Shown here: positions 36,979-45,730 of the stretch, one piece after another
How positions within the stretch are numbered: the first letter of the stretch is position 1
How the letters are laid out: each line of letters begins with the position of its first letter
NCBI RefSeq assembly: GCF_000282215.1
Contig: NZ_AKJS01000067.1
Span: forward strand, 1 to 64,000
Length of the DNA stretch: 64,000 nt
Direction: 5' to 3'
From: Pseudomonas sp. GM21
GTDB lineage: Bacteria; Pseudomonadota; Gammaproteobacteria; Pseudomonadales; Pseudomonadaceae
Made by a program: the position numbers and the translations under genes
The notes under the pieces: model-generated
Database searches by the model: none
The model's input: only the letters and a program-made list of their open reading frames with translations
What the model was told of the DNA's origin: nothing

Positions 36979-38820
36979 TTACTCCGTGCCCGCAGGGGTG
37001 GCTTGCAGGATGGCTTCGACTTCTATCGCAGGTTTCGCGTCAGGCTTGATCCACCAGGTGTTTGTGCCGATGTCGTACAGCGGTGAGATTTTCGGATGGC
37101 CGATGTGGTTCCAGTACGCCACGCGCCAGGTCTTGATGTGCCAGTTGGGGATCACGTAATAACCCCATTGCAGCACGCGGTCCAGTGCACGGGCGTGCGC
37201 CACCAGGCTTTTGCGCGAATCGGCGTTGATCAGTTGCTCGACCAGTTGGTCCACCACCGGGTCTTTGAGGCCCATGGAATTGCGACTGCTAGGTTTGTCG
37301 GCGGCGGCGGACATCCAGAATTCGCGCTGTTCGTTACCAGGAGAACTGGACTGCGGGAAGCTGCCGACGATCATGTCGAAGTCCCGTGAGCGCACGCGGT
37401 TGATGTACTGCGAAACGTCGACCCGGCGGATCACCAGGTCGATTCCCAGGTCGCTGAGATTACGCTTGAACGGCAGCAGCACCCGCTCGAATTCGGTCTG
37501 GGCCAACAGGAATTCGATGGTCACCGGTTTGCCGGTGGCATCGACCATTTTGTCATCGACGATCCGCCAGCCGGCCTCTTGCAGCAGTTGATAGGCTTTG
37601 CGCTGGTGGTCGCGAATCATTCCGCTGGCATCGGTCACCGGGTTCTGGAACGCTTCGCTGAACACCTGCTCGGGGATCTTGCCCCGAAACGGATCGAGCA
37701 CAGCCAGTTGATCGGCATCCGGCAAGCCGGTGGCGGCCATTTCCGAGTTCTCGAAATAGCTGCGGGTGCGCGCGTAAGCGCCGTTGAACAATTGCTTGTT
37801 GGTCCATTCAAAATCCAGCAGCAATGACAGGGCTTCACGCACACGCACGTCCTGGAACAACGGGCGACGCAGGTTGTACACAAAACCCTGCATGCCGGTG
37901 GTGTTGCCGTTGGGGATCTGTTCCTTGATCAACCGGCCTTCGGTGACGGCCGGGACGTTGTAGGCGTTGGCCCAGTTCTTGGCGGTCATCTCCAGCCAGT
38001 AATCGAACTGTCCGGCCTTGAATGCTTCGAGCGCCACGGTGTTGTCGCGGTAGTAATCAGTGGTCATCACATCAAAGTTGTAGAACCCGCGATTGACCGG
38101 CAAGTCCTTGCCCCAGTAATCCTTGACCCGCTCATAGCGAATCGAACGTCCGGCCTTCACTTGACTGACTTTGTACGGGCCACTGCCCAGCGGCATCTCC
38201 AGGTTGCCCTTGTTGAAATCGCGGTCGGCCCACCAATGCTTGGGCAACACCGGCAACTGGCCGAGGATCAGCGGCAACTCACGGTTGTTGTTGTGCTTGA
38301 ACTTGAACAGCACGGTCAGCGGGTCTTCGGCGATCGCTTCCTCGACGTCGTTGTAGTAAGCGCGGTAGAGCGGCGCGCCGTCCTTGGTCAGCATCTGGAA
38401 GCTGAACACCACGTCTTCGGCACGAATCGGATGGCCATCGTGGAAGCGCGCTTCAGGGCGCAGGTAGAAACGCACCCAGCTGTTGTCCGGGGCTTTCTCG
38501 ATCTTGCCGGCCACCAGGCCATATTCGGTGAACGGTTCGTCCAGCCCTTGTCTGGCGAGGGTGTCGTAGATCATGCCGATGTCGTCGGCCGGTACGCCCT
38601 TGCTGATAAACGGATTGAGGCTGTCGAAGCCACCGAAACCTGCCTGACGAAAGATCCCGCCCTTGGGCGCATCCGGGTTCACATAGTCGAAATGTTTAAA
38701 GTCCGCCGGGTACTTTGGCGGTTCGTTGTAGAGGGTCAAAGCGTGTTGCGGGGCGGCGCAGGCCACCCCGGCGAACAGCAGACCGCTGGCCTGCAAGAGC
38801 AGGGCGCGTACGGGTTTCAT
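36979..38820 (-). CDS. yejA: YejA-like peptide-binding protein (second of two)
   Basis: This 613-residue periplasmic protein of the SBP family 5 has a signal peptide (about 1–22, ending ACAAP). It shares with the preceding protein the opening [19 protein letters not shown] and the [13 protein letters not shown] block, so the two are tandem paralogues. YejA proteins bind oligopeptides and, in enterobacteria, microcin C. The ATG at 38820 overlaps the stop of the upstream gene by 4 bases. Confidence 0.92.
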   Translation of the reverse strand: MKPVRALLLQASGLLFAGVACAAPQHALTLYNEPPKYPADFKHFDYVNPDAPKGGIFRQAGFGGFDSLNPFISKGVPADDIGMIYDTLARQGLDEPFTEYGLVAGKIEKAPDNSWVRFYLRPEARFHDGHPIRAEDVVFSFQMLTKDGAPLYRAYYNDVEEAIAEDPLTVLFKFKHNNNRELPLILGQLPVLPKHWWADRDFNKGNLEMPLGSGPYKVSQVKAGRSIRYERVKDYWGKDLPVNRGFYNFDVMTTDYYRDNTVALEAFKAGQFDYWLEMTAKNWANAYNVPAVTEGRLIKEQIPNGNTTGMQGFVYNLRRPLFQDVRVREALSLLLDFEWTNKQLFNGAYARTRSYFENSEMAATGLPDADQLAVLDPFRGKIPEQVFSEAFQNPVTDASGMIRDHQRKAYQLLQEAGWRIVDDKMVDATGKPVTIEFLLAQTEFERVLLPFKRNLSDLGIDLVIRRVDVSQYINRVRSRDFDMIVGSFPQSSSPGNEQREFWMSAAADKPSSRNSMGLKDPVVDQLVEQLINADSRKSLVAHARALDRVLQWGYYVIPNWHIKTWRVAYWNHIGHPKISPLYDIGTNTWWIKPDAKPAIEVEAILQATPAGTE

Positions 38821-40649
38821 CGATCTTTCTCCGAAGACTTCAGCCACCATGCGCTCAGGCCCAGGGTGTAGGGCGGCGTGGTGACAAAGGCCAACCGGTT
38901 ACGGTAAGCCAGGCGGTGATAATTGAGGTACCAGTTGGGAATGCTGTAGTGCTGCCACAACAACACACGGTCGAGGGCTTTGCCCGCGGCGACTTGTTCG
39001 TCGCGGCTCTGGGCGGCGAGCAGTTGTTCGAGCAAATGGTCGACCACCGGGTTGGCGATACCGGCGTAGTTTTTACTGCCCTTGATCCCGACCTGGCTGG
39101 AATGAAAATACTGCCACTGCTCCAGACCCGGGCTGAGGGTCTGGTTGAGGGTCATCAAAATCATGTCGAAGTCGAACTGATCGAGGCGCTGTTTGTACTG
39201 GGCGCGGTCGACGGTGCGCAGTCGCGCGTCGATTCCAATGCTGGCGAGGTTCTCGACGTAGGGCTGGAGGATACGCTCCAGGTTCGGGTTGACCAGCAGG
39301 ATCTCGAATCGCAGCGGTTGCCCGACAGCGTTCTGCACACGCTGGCCATTGAGCTTCCAGCCCGCCTCGGCGAGCAGTGCCAGGGATTTTCGCAGGGTTT
39401 CCCTTGGAATGCCGCGGCCATCGGTTTGCGGCAGGCTGAAGGGCTCGGTGAAGAGTTTGGCGGGCAACTGTTCGCGGTACGGCTTGAGCATCAGCCACTC
39501 ATGACCGACCGGCAGGCCGGTGGCAGAGAATTCACTGTTGGGGTAGTAACTCAGGGTGCGCTTGTAGGCGCCACTGAAAAGCGTGCGGTTGGTCCACTCG
39601 AAGTCAAACATCAGTCCCAGGGCTTCGCGGACTTTGGCCTCGGCAAAGGTCGGGCGCCGGGTGTTCATGAACAGCCCCTGACTCTGAGTCGGAATCTGAT
39701 GCGCGATCTGCGCCTTGATCACGTCGCCGCGGCGGACCGCCGGGAAGTTGTAGCCGTTTTGCCAATTCTTGGCTTGATGCTCGATGTAAACGTCGAACTC
39801 GCCGGCCTTGAACGCCTCGAAGGCGACATCGCTGTCACGGTAAAACTCGACCTCCATGCGATCAACGTTGTACTTGCCGCGATTGACCGGCAGATCTTTG
39901 CCCCAGTAGTCCTTGACCCGCTCAAACACAATTTGCCGCCCGGGCGTCACCGAGGTGATGCGATACGGCCCGCTGCCCAAGGGAGGCTCGAAGGTGGTTG
40001 CCTTGAAGTCGCGACCTTTCCAGTAACGCGCAGACATGACCGGCAATTCGCCCAGGCGCAGGATCAATAGCGGATTGCCGGCGCGCTTGAAAACGAATCG
40101 AACGCGATGGGGGTTGAGAATATCGACCCGCGCGACTTCCTGAAGATTGGTGCGGTACTGCGGATGACCTTCCTTGAGCAGCCGGCGGTAGGAGAACGCG
40201 ACGTCGCGCGCAGTAATCGGCGAGCCATCGTGGAACCGCGCTTCGGGGCGCAGGTTGAACACCACCCAACTACGATCCTCGCTGTATTCCACCGACTGGG
40301 CGATCAGGCCATAACTGGAGGTAGGCTCGTCACCGGATGGCGCGTACTGGCCGGTGCCGACCATCAGCGGCTCATTCAACTCATTGATCCCGTATTGCAG
40401 GAAATTGGCCGTAGAGACCGGGCTTGAGCCTTTGAAGGTATAAGGATTGAGCGTATCGAAGGTGCCAAACGCCATCACCCGCAACGTGCCGCCCTTGGGC
40501 GCTTGCGGGTTGACCCAGTCGAAATGGGTAAATCGGGCCGGGTACTTGAGCGTGCCGAACTGCGCATAACCATGGCTTTCGCTGATCGTCGCACTTGCGG
40601 GAGAGCTCAAGGCCAGGCTGATCAGGAGCAGAATGAGGGGGCGCTTCAA
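38817..40649 (-). CDS. YejA-like peptide-binding protein (first of two)
   Basis: This 610-residue SBP family 5 protein has a signal peptide (cleavage near SPASA, about 20). It is a divergent paralogue of the next gene (shared YPARFTHFDWVNPQAPKGG and [16 protein letters not shown]). Two binding proteins in front of one permease set suggest two ligand classes for one transporter. It is first in the operon that runs to yejF and perhaps fabI. Confidence 0.92.
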   Translation of the reverse strand: MKRPLILLLISLALSSPASATISESHGYAQFGTLKYPARFTHFDWVNPQAPKGGTLRVMAFGTFDTLNPYTFKGSSPVSTANFLQYGINELNEPLMVGTGQYAPSGDEPTSSYGLIAQSVEYSEDRSWVVFNLRPEARFHDGSPITARDVAFSYRRLLKEGHPQYRTNLQEVARVDILNPHRVRFVFKRAGNPLLILRLGELPVMSARYWKGRDFKATTFEPPLGSGPYRITSVTPGRQIVFERVKDYWGKDLPVNRGKYNVDRMEVEFYRDSDVAFEAFKAGEFDVYIEHQAKNWQNGYNFPAVRRGDVIKAQIAHQIPTQSQGLFMNTRRPTFAEAKVREALGLMFDFEWTNRTLFSGAYKRTLSYYPNSEFSATGLPVGHEWLMLKPYREQLPAKLFTEPFSLPQTDGRGIPRETLRKSLALLAEAGWKLNGQRVQNAVGQPLRFEILLVNPNLERILQPYVENLASIGIDARLRTVDRAQYKQRLDQFDFDMILMTLNQTLSPGLEQWQYFHSSQVGIKGSKNYAGIANPVVDHLLEQLLAAQSRDEQVAAGKALDRVLLWQHYSIPNWYLNYHRLAYRNRLAFVTTPPYTLGLSAWWLKSSEKDR

Positions 40650-40758
40650 GTCAGGGATCCGATCCAGGTGGCTTGGGCTAAGTGGTCCGTACAGTAACAG
40701 CTTGTATCGACAGGAAAAAGACAGGGGGTTAATGGGCCGTTAATTGATCTTGCGCGGA

Positions 40759-40788
40759 CCGGCCGACGCAGGCTTCGCCAGCTGCTAC
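40759..40788. repeat. Half copy of the GTAGCAGCTG palindromic repeat
   Basis: Only the right arm is present (GACGCAGGCTTCGCCAGCTGCTAC), identical over 24 bases to the right arm of the copy after tctA. It lies upstream of the first YejA-like gene and shortly before the mltD terminator. It is probably a remnant of a full element. Confidence 0.65.
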
Positions 40789-40812
40789 ATGGGTTTTGGC
40801 AAGCTTCAGGCG

Positions 40813-40841
40813 AAAAAAACCCCTGATATCAGGGGTTCTTT
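40813..40841 (-). terminator. Rho-independent terminator of mltD
   Basis: AACCCCTGATATCAGGGGTT is a perfect 20-base palindrome flanked by A and T runs, placed immediately after the mltD stop codon. It can act in both directions. Confidence 0.92.
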
Positions 40842-42293
40842 TTAATGTGGCGAAGATACCTTCAGCACCTGTCCAGGCTTGAGCGCCTTGCCGACACGGG
40901 GGTTCCAGCGCTTGAGATGCTGCATCTCGACATTGAAGCGTTTGGCAACGATGTATAACGAGTCGCCTTGCTGCACCTTGTATTGAGTCTGGGAATTCTT
41001 TTTGCCGGTCTTGCCAGTTTTGCTGTTTGAGGCGACGACCGTATTGACGCGACCACTGCTGCGCTTGGCGGTATCGCGCATCACCAGTGTCTGACCCGCC
41101 TTGAGATTCTTGCCCGACAGCTTGTTCCAGCGTTGCAGATCTTTGACGGCGACGTTGTTGGCCTTGGCGATGGTGGCAAGGCTGTCGCCGCGCTTGACGC
41201 GGTAGGTGCGCTTGGCGCTGGCGACTTGAGAAACATCTGCGTTGTCGAAGACAGGTCTGAGTGGCTTCTTGCTTATCAGCTCTTCCGGACGCATGGTGGA
41301 CAGGCTGGTGGTCAGCAACTGCGCCTTGGACGTGGGCACCAGCAAATGCTGTGGGCCGTCGAGAGTGGTGCGTTGTTTGAACGCCGGGTTGAGCTGGAAC
41401 AGTTCGTCTTCGTCGATGTTGGCCACCGCGGCAACCGTGGACAGGTCCATGCGCTGGTTGATTTCGACGACCTTGAAGTACGGTTCGTTGGCGATCGGGC
41501 TGAGGTTTACACCGTAGGCTTCGGGTGCCAGTACCACTTGCGACAAGGCCAGCAGCTTGGGCACGTAGGCCTGGGTTTCCGAGGGCAGTGACAGGTTCCA
41601 GTAATCGGTCGGCAGGCCGAGTCTTTCGTTGCGCTCGATAGCGCGGCTGACCGTGCCTTCGCCGGCGTTGTAGGCGGCGAGGGCGAGCATCCAGTCACCG
41701 TTGAACATGTCGTGCAGGCGGCTCAGGTAATCCAGGGCCGCCGTGGTCGAAGCCGTAATGTCGCGTCGGCCATCATAGGCATGGGTCTGGCGCAGGTTGT
41801 AGTAGCGGCCGGTGGAGGGGATGAATTGCCAAAGACCCACCGCGTGAGCCCGGGAATAGGCCATCGGGTTGTAGGCACTTTCAATCACCGGCAGCAACGC
41901 CAGTTCAAGCGGCATGTTGCGTGCTTCAAGGCGTTCGATGATGTAGTGAATGTACAGGCTGCCGCGCTCGCCGGCGTTTTCGAGGAAGGACGGGTTACTG
42001 GCGAACCACAGCCGCTGCTGCTCGATACGCGGGTTGACGCCCAGGCCATCCTGCAACTGGAAGCCCAGGCGCATGCGCTCCCAGACGTCCTGTGCGGCCA
42101 GCGGGCTTGGTTTTTCGCTGAGCCAAATGGGTGGCTGTTTGGCGCGGGCGGCGATTTTCGGGGTGTGTGTCGCGTCGGTCTGCGGCACATGGCTGGAACA
42201 ACCCGCCAGAGTGGCGGACACAGCCACCGCTATGGCTTGAGCCAGGCGGGTCAATGCGTCTGTATTGATGACTTTGCTAATAGATGACGACAT
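40842..42293 (-). CDS. mltD: Membrane-bound lytic transglycosylase D with two LysM domains
   Basis: This 483-residue lipoprotein has a lipobox (TLAGC, about Cys31), an SLT domain with catalytic E138 in LLPVIESAYNP and the conserved GLWQFIPSTGRYYNL block, then two C-terminal LysM repeats (YRVKRGDSLATIAK and YKVQQGDSLYIVAK). It cleaves peptidoglycan with formation of anhydromuropeptides. The ATG at 42293 opens MSSSISK; an upstream TTG at 42317 is less likely. Confidence 0.95.
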   Translation of the reverse strand: MSSSISKVINTDALTRLAQAIAVAVSATLAGCSSHVPQTDATHTPKIAARAKQPPIWLSEKPSPLAAQDVWERMRLGFQLQDGLGVNPRIEQQRLWFASNPSFLENAGERGSLYIHYIIERLEARNMPLELALLPVIESAYNPMAYSRAHAVGLWQFIPSTGRYYNLRQTHAYDGRRDITASTTAALDYLSRLHDMFNGDWMLALAAYNAGEGTVSRAIERNERLGLPTDYWNLSLPSETQAYVPKLLALSQVVLAPEAYGVNLSPIANEPYFKVVEINQRMDLSTVAAVANIDEDELFQLNPAFKQRTTLDGPQHLLVPTSKAQLLTTSLSTMRPEELISKKPLRPVFDNADVSQVASAKRTYRVKRGDSLATIAKANNVAVKDLQRWNKLSGKNLKAGQTLVMRDTAKRSSGRVNTVVASNSKTGKTGKKNSQTQYKVQQGDSLYIVAKRFNVEMQHLKRWNPRVGKALKPGQVLKVSSPH

Positions 42294-42392
42294 TGGCTGG
42301 AAGTAAGTTCCGGGCAAAAATGTCGGTCGATTCTAGAAAGCGCACCCCCTGCGGTCAACCATTCAGTATTTTCATTACAAAATGAAGATCGC

Positions 42393-43160
42393 TTAGAACG
42401 TATCTTTCCAAGCTCTCAAAGCCGAAAAAACCTTACTCGGTGCCCGGTTATCGGGGCCATTCCGTTCGTCCACTTTTTCTTTAACAGATGTTTCAGAAAC
42501 ACGTAAAAACGGGTTGGTGAGCGTTTCCAGGGCCAGCGTCGAAGGCAACGTCATGATCCCGGCTTCACGTTGCTGCGTCACTTTGGCCAGGCGAGCGGCG
42601 ATGTCTTGATTATCGGGCTCCACTGCCGCAGCAAATTTCAGGTTGCTCAAGGTGTATTCGTGGGTGCAATACACCAGCGTGTCTTCCGGCAAGGCGGCCA
42701 GGCGTGTCAGTGAGGTGTGCATCTGTTCAGGCGTGCCTTCGAACAACCGTCCGCAACCGGCAGCAAACAGGGTGTCACCGCAAAACAACAGACCATGATG
42801 GTAATAGGCAATGTGCCCCAGGGTATGGCCGGGGACGGCGTAAACATCGAAGTCCCAGCCCAGTACGCTGGCGCGGTCGTTGTCTTTGAGCGCCACGTCC
42901 CGGCCCGGGATGTTCTCGCTGGCGGGGCCATAAACTTTTGCGTTTGTCGCTTTTTTCAGTAACTCGACGCCACCGACATGGTCATGGTGGTGATGAGTGA
43001 TCAGAATATCGCTCAATACCCAACCCGGATGCGCCGCAAGCCAGGCCTGTACGGGGGCGGCATCACCCGGATCGACCACGGCGCAGCGCTGGGTGCGGTG
43101 GTCTTGTAACAACCAGATGTAGTTGTCGGTGAAGGCGGGCAGGGCACTGATCTGTATCAT
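42393..43160 (-). CDS. gloB: Hydroxyacylglutathione hydrolase (glyoxalase II)
   Basis: This 255-residue metallo-beta-lactamase-fold enzyme hydrolyses S-D-lactoylglutathione to lactate and glutathione. The binuclear metal motif THHHHDH is at 55–61, with further ligands in PGHTLGH and CGDTLF. The ATG at 43160 starts [10 protein letters not shown], the usual family start. It is divergent from the methyltransferase gene (65 bases), a conserved pair with rnhA beyond. Confidence 0.96.
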   Translation of the reverse strand: MIQISALPAFTDNYIWLLQDHRTQRCAVVDPGDAAPVQAWLAAHPGWVLSDILITHHHHDHVGGVELLKKATNAKVYGPASENIPGRDVALKDNDRASVLGWDFDVYAVPGHTLGHIAYYHHGLLFCGDTLFAAGCGRLFEGTPEQMHTSLTRLAALPEDTLVYCTHEYTLSNLKFAAAVEPDNQDIAARLAKVTQQREAGIMTLPSTLALETLTNPFLRVSETSVKEKVDERNGPDNRAPSKVFSALRAWKDTF

Positions 43161-43225
43161 CGTCGGATTCGCCAAGCGGAAAACAATGGCGCATCTTAGA
43201 ACTTCCTGGCGCGTTGGAGAATGCA

Positions 43226-43984
43226 ATGACCGATAAAGCGTTCGCTCAGGCTGATCCCGAGTGGCTGACATTGATCAGCGCGGCCCGTGAATGGCTGTCC
43301 GGCCCTATCGGACAATTTTTGCTGGATGAAGAACGACGCATGCTCGAAGACGAGTTGGGGCGTTTCTTCGGCGGTTATCTGGTGCATTACGGTCCGTCGG
43401 CCCAGACGCCGCCGTCGGCTCCCCAGGTGCAGCGCAATGTGCGGCTCGGTGCGCCGTTGCCTGGCGTCGAAATCGTTTGTGAAGAACAAGCCTGGCCGTT
43501 GAGCGAGCACGCCGCAGACGTGGTGGTGTTGCAGCATGGGCTGGATTTCTGCCTGTCGCCCCATGGTTTGCTGCGTGAAGCGGCGAGCAGCGTGCGCCCC
43601 GGCGGGCATTTGCTGATCATCGGTATCAATCCGTGGAGCACGTGGGGCCTGCGCCATGTGTTCGCCCATGACGCCATGCGCAAGGCACGTTGTATCTCAC
43701 CGTCGCGCGTCGCCGACTGGCTCAACCTGCTGGGTTTCGCGCTGGAGAAACGCCGCTTCGGGTGCTATCGTCCGCCGCTTGCGTCACCCGCCTGGCAGGC
43801 TCGTCTGGCCGGTTGGGAGCGCAAGGCTGGTGACTGGCAATTGTCGGGCGGCGGCTTCTATTTATTGGTGGCCCGCAAGATTGTGGTGGGCCTGCGCCCA
43901 CTTCGTCAGGAACGGCGCGAACCGATGGGCAAGCTGATTCCCTTGCCGATGGCCAAGGTCAATCGTCGCCGCATCGAACCGTAA
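43226..43984 (+). CDS. Class I SAM-dependent methyltransferase
   Basis: This 252-residue cytoplasmic protein has a degenerate Rossmann methyltransferase core; recognisable parts are the [21 protein letters not shown] strand-helix and [15 protein letters not shown] motif near 120–145. It lies between gloB and rnhA, as in other pseudomonads. The substrate is unknown. The ATG at 43226 has GGAG 7 bases upstream. Confidence 0.9.
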   Translation: MTDKAFAQADPEWLTLISAAREWLSGPIGQFLLDEERRMLEDELGRFFGGYLVHYGPSAQTPPSAPQVQRNVRLGAPLPGVEIVCEEQAWPLSEHAADVVVLQHGLDFCLSPHGLLREAASSVRPGGHLLIIGINPWSTWGLRHVFAHDAMRKARCISPSRVADWLNLLGFALEKRRFGCYRPPLASPAWQARLAGWERKAGDWQLSGGGFYLLVARKIVVGLRPLRQERREPMGKLIPLPMAKVNRRRIEP

Positions 43985-44075
43985 TACCTTTTTATTTTCC
44001 CGGTCGGGTCAGCCCCGGCCTCGGGCATCGTCGATCACGGATCGTCGAGCCACCGCATTTTCTGGATAGATTGGC

Positions 44076-44528
44076 ATGAGCGATAGCGTAGAACTCTTTA
44101 CCGATGGTGCCTGCAAAGGCAACCCTGGCCCGGGTGGCTGGGGTGCACTGCTGGTGTGCAAAGGCGTGGAAAAGGAACTGTGGGGCGGCGAAGCCAACAC
44201 CACCAACAACCGCATGGAGCTGATGGGCGCGATTCGTGGCCTCGAAGAGCTCAAGCGTTCGTGCGACGTGCTGCTGGTAACCGACTCCCAGTACGTGATG
44301 AAAGGCATCAACGAATGGATGGACAACTGGAAGAAGCGCGGCTGGAAAACCGCTGCGAAGGAACCGGTTAAAAATGCTGATTTGTGGAAGTTGCTGGATG
44401 AGCAGGTCAATCGCCACAACGTCACCTGGAAATGGGTGCGTGGGCACATTGGTCACCACGGTAACGAACGAGCGGACCAGCTGGCCAACAGGGGGGTGGA
44501 TGAGGTGCGTGGGTTCAAACAGGCATAA
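44076..44528 (+). CDS. rnhA: Ribonuclease HI
   Basis: This 150-residue nuclease degrades RNA in RNA:DNA hybrids. The catalytic acids D10, E48, D70 and a late Asp (in NERADQLAN) are at the same numbers as in E. coli RNase HI. It is followed by dnaQ in the same direction, as in many gammaproteobacteria, with a REP-like sequence in the 147-base gap. Confidence 0.97.
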   Translation: MSDSVELFTDGACKGNPGPGGWGALLVCKGVEKELWGGEANTTNNRMELMGAIRGLEELKRSCDVLLVTDSQYVMKGINEWMDNWKKRGWKTAAKEPVKNADLWKLLDEQVNRHNVTWKWVRGHIGHHGNERADQLANRGVDEVRGFKQA

Positions 44529-44544
44529 ATCACACACTGATCGT

Positions 44545-44602
44545 TCCCTGTGGGAGCGGCGGTGCGACGATTCGACTTGTCCGCGATGGCCGCGCCCCGG
44601 TC
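44545..44602. repeat. REP-like palindrome between rnhA and dnaQ
   Basis: GTGGGAGCGGCGGTGCGACGATTCGACTTGTCCGCGATGG resembles the common short REP family of P. fluorescens. Boundaries are approximate. Confidence 0.45.
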
Positions 44603-44675
44603 TATCTGAAACACCCCGGCGAGCGTGTTAACATCGCCGCTTTTGCACGAATGTCCCGTTGAGAGCTGAGCACTG

Positions 44676-45434
44676 ATGGCCACCAGATCCGTTGTACTCG
44701 ATACCGAAACCACCGGCATGCCGGTGACCGACGGCCACCGGATTATTGAAATCGGTTGTGTCGAGTTGATCGGTCGGCGCCTGACCGGCCGGCATTTTCA
44801 CGTTTACCTGCAACCGGATCGCGAGAGCGACGAAGGCGCCATTGGCGTCCACGGCATCACCAACGAATTTCTGGTAGGTAAACCGCGCTTCACCGAAGTG
44901 GCCGATGAGTTCTTCGAGTTCATCAAGGGCGCGCAACTGATCATCCATAACGCGGCGTTCGACGTTGGTTTCATCAACAACGAATTCGCCCTGATGGGCC
45001 AGCACGATCGTGCGGACATCACGCAACACTGCTCGATCCTCGACACCTTGATGATGGCCCGGGAACGTCACCCGGGGCAGCGCAACAGTCTCGACGCCTT
45101 GTGCAAACGTTATGGCGTCGACAACTCGGGTCGTGAACTGCACGGCGCCTTGCTCGACTCCGAGATTCTCGCCGACGTCTACCTGACCATGACTGGCGGC
45201 CAGACCAGCCTGTCGCTGGCGGGTAACGCGTCCGACGGTAATGGCTCCGGCGAAGGTGCGGACAACTCCGCCACCGAAATCCGCCGCTTGCCGGCCGACC
45301 GCACACGCGCCCGCATCATCCGCGCCAGCGAAGATGACCTGGCCCAGCACGTGGCGCGTCTTGAAGCCATCGCCAAGGCCGCTGGCGCCCCGTCGCTGTG
45401 GCAGCAACTGGCGGATGCCAAAGCACAGGCGTAG
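44676..45434 (+). CDS. dnaQ: DNA polymerase III epsilon subunit (proofreading exonuclease)
   Basis: This 252-residue 3'-5' exonuclease corrects replication errors. The DEDDh residues are visible: D9 and E11 (VLDTETTG), D96 (NAAFDVGFI), H156 and D161 (HGALLDSEILAD). The C-terminal 60 residues should bind the alpha subunit. The last codons end Lys-Ala-Gln-Ala and the TAG stop lies inside the left end (GTAGCAGCTG) of a palindromic repeat, so the end of the gene may have been set by the insertion. Confidence 0.96.
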   Translation: MATRSVVLDTETTGMPVTDGHRIIEIGCVELIGRRLTGRHFHVYLQPDRESDEGAIGVHGITNEFLVGKPRFTEVADEFFEFIKGAQLIIHNAAFDVGFINNEFALMGQHDRADITQHCSILDTLMMARERHPGQRNSLDALCKRYGVDNSGRELHGALLDSEILADVYLTMTGGQTSLSLAGNASDGNGSGEGADNSATEIRRLPADRTRARIIRASEDDLAQHVARLEAIAKAAGAPSLWQQLADAKAQA

Positions 45435-45594
45435 CAGCTGCCGAGCCTGTAGCAGCTGACGAGCCGCGCGAGGCTGCGTTCGGCTGCGAAGCAGTCGTAA
45501 AACCTGAATGCGCGATGTTCTGTAAAACCGCGGGGTTTGATTTCACGACTGCTTCGCAGCCGGACGCAGCCTCGCGGTGCTCGGCAGCTGCTAC
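45432..45594. repeat. GTAGCAGCTG-family palindromic repeat, copy 3
   Basis: The left end is doubled (GTAGCAGCTG at 45432 and 45450). The main element runs 45450–45594, with arms of about 45 bases (GAGGCTGCGTTCGGCTGCGAAGCAGTCGT and its near complement) around a loop of about 55. It contains the dnaQ stop codon. Confidence 0.88.
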
Positions 45595-45730
45595 CGGTCT
45601 TGCACGATTGCGACATTAGCGTGCACATGGCGACCCGGTTTGGGGCATCGGCACTCGCCACATCCGCAGCAACCCTCTACCCTGAGGGTATTGGCAGGCC
45701 ACGGTCTGCCGCCTCAGGACACTGAGCCCC

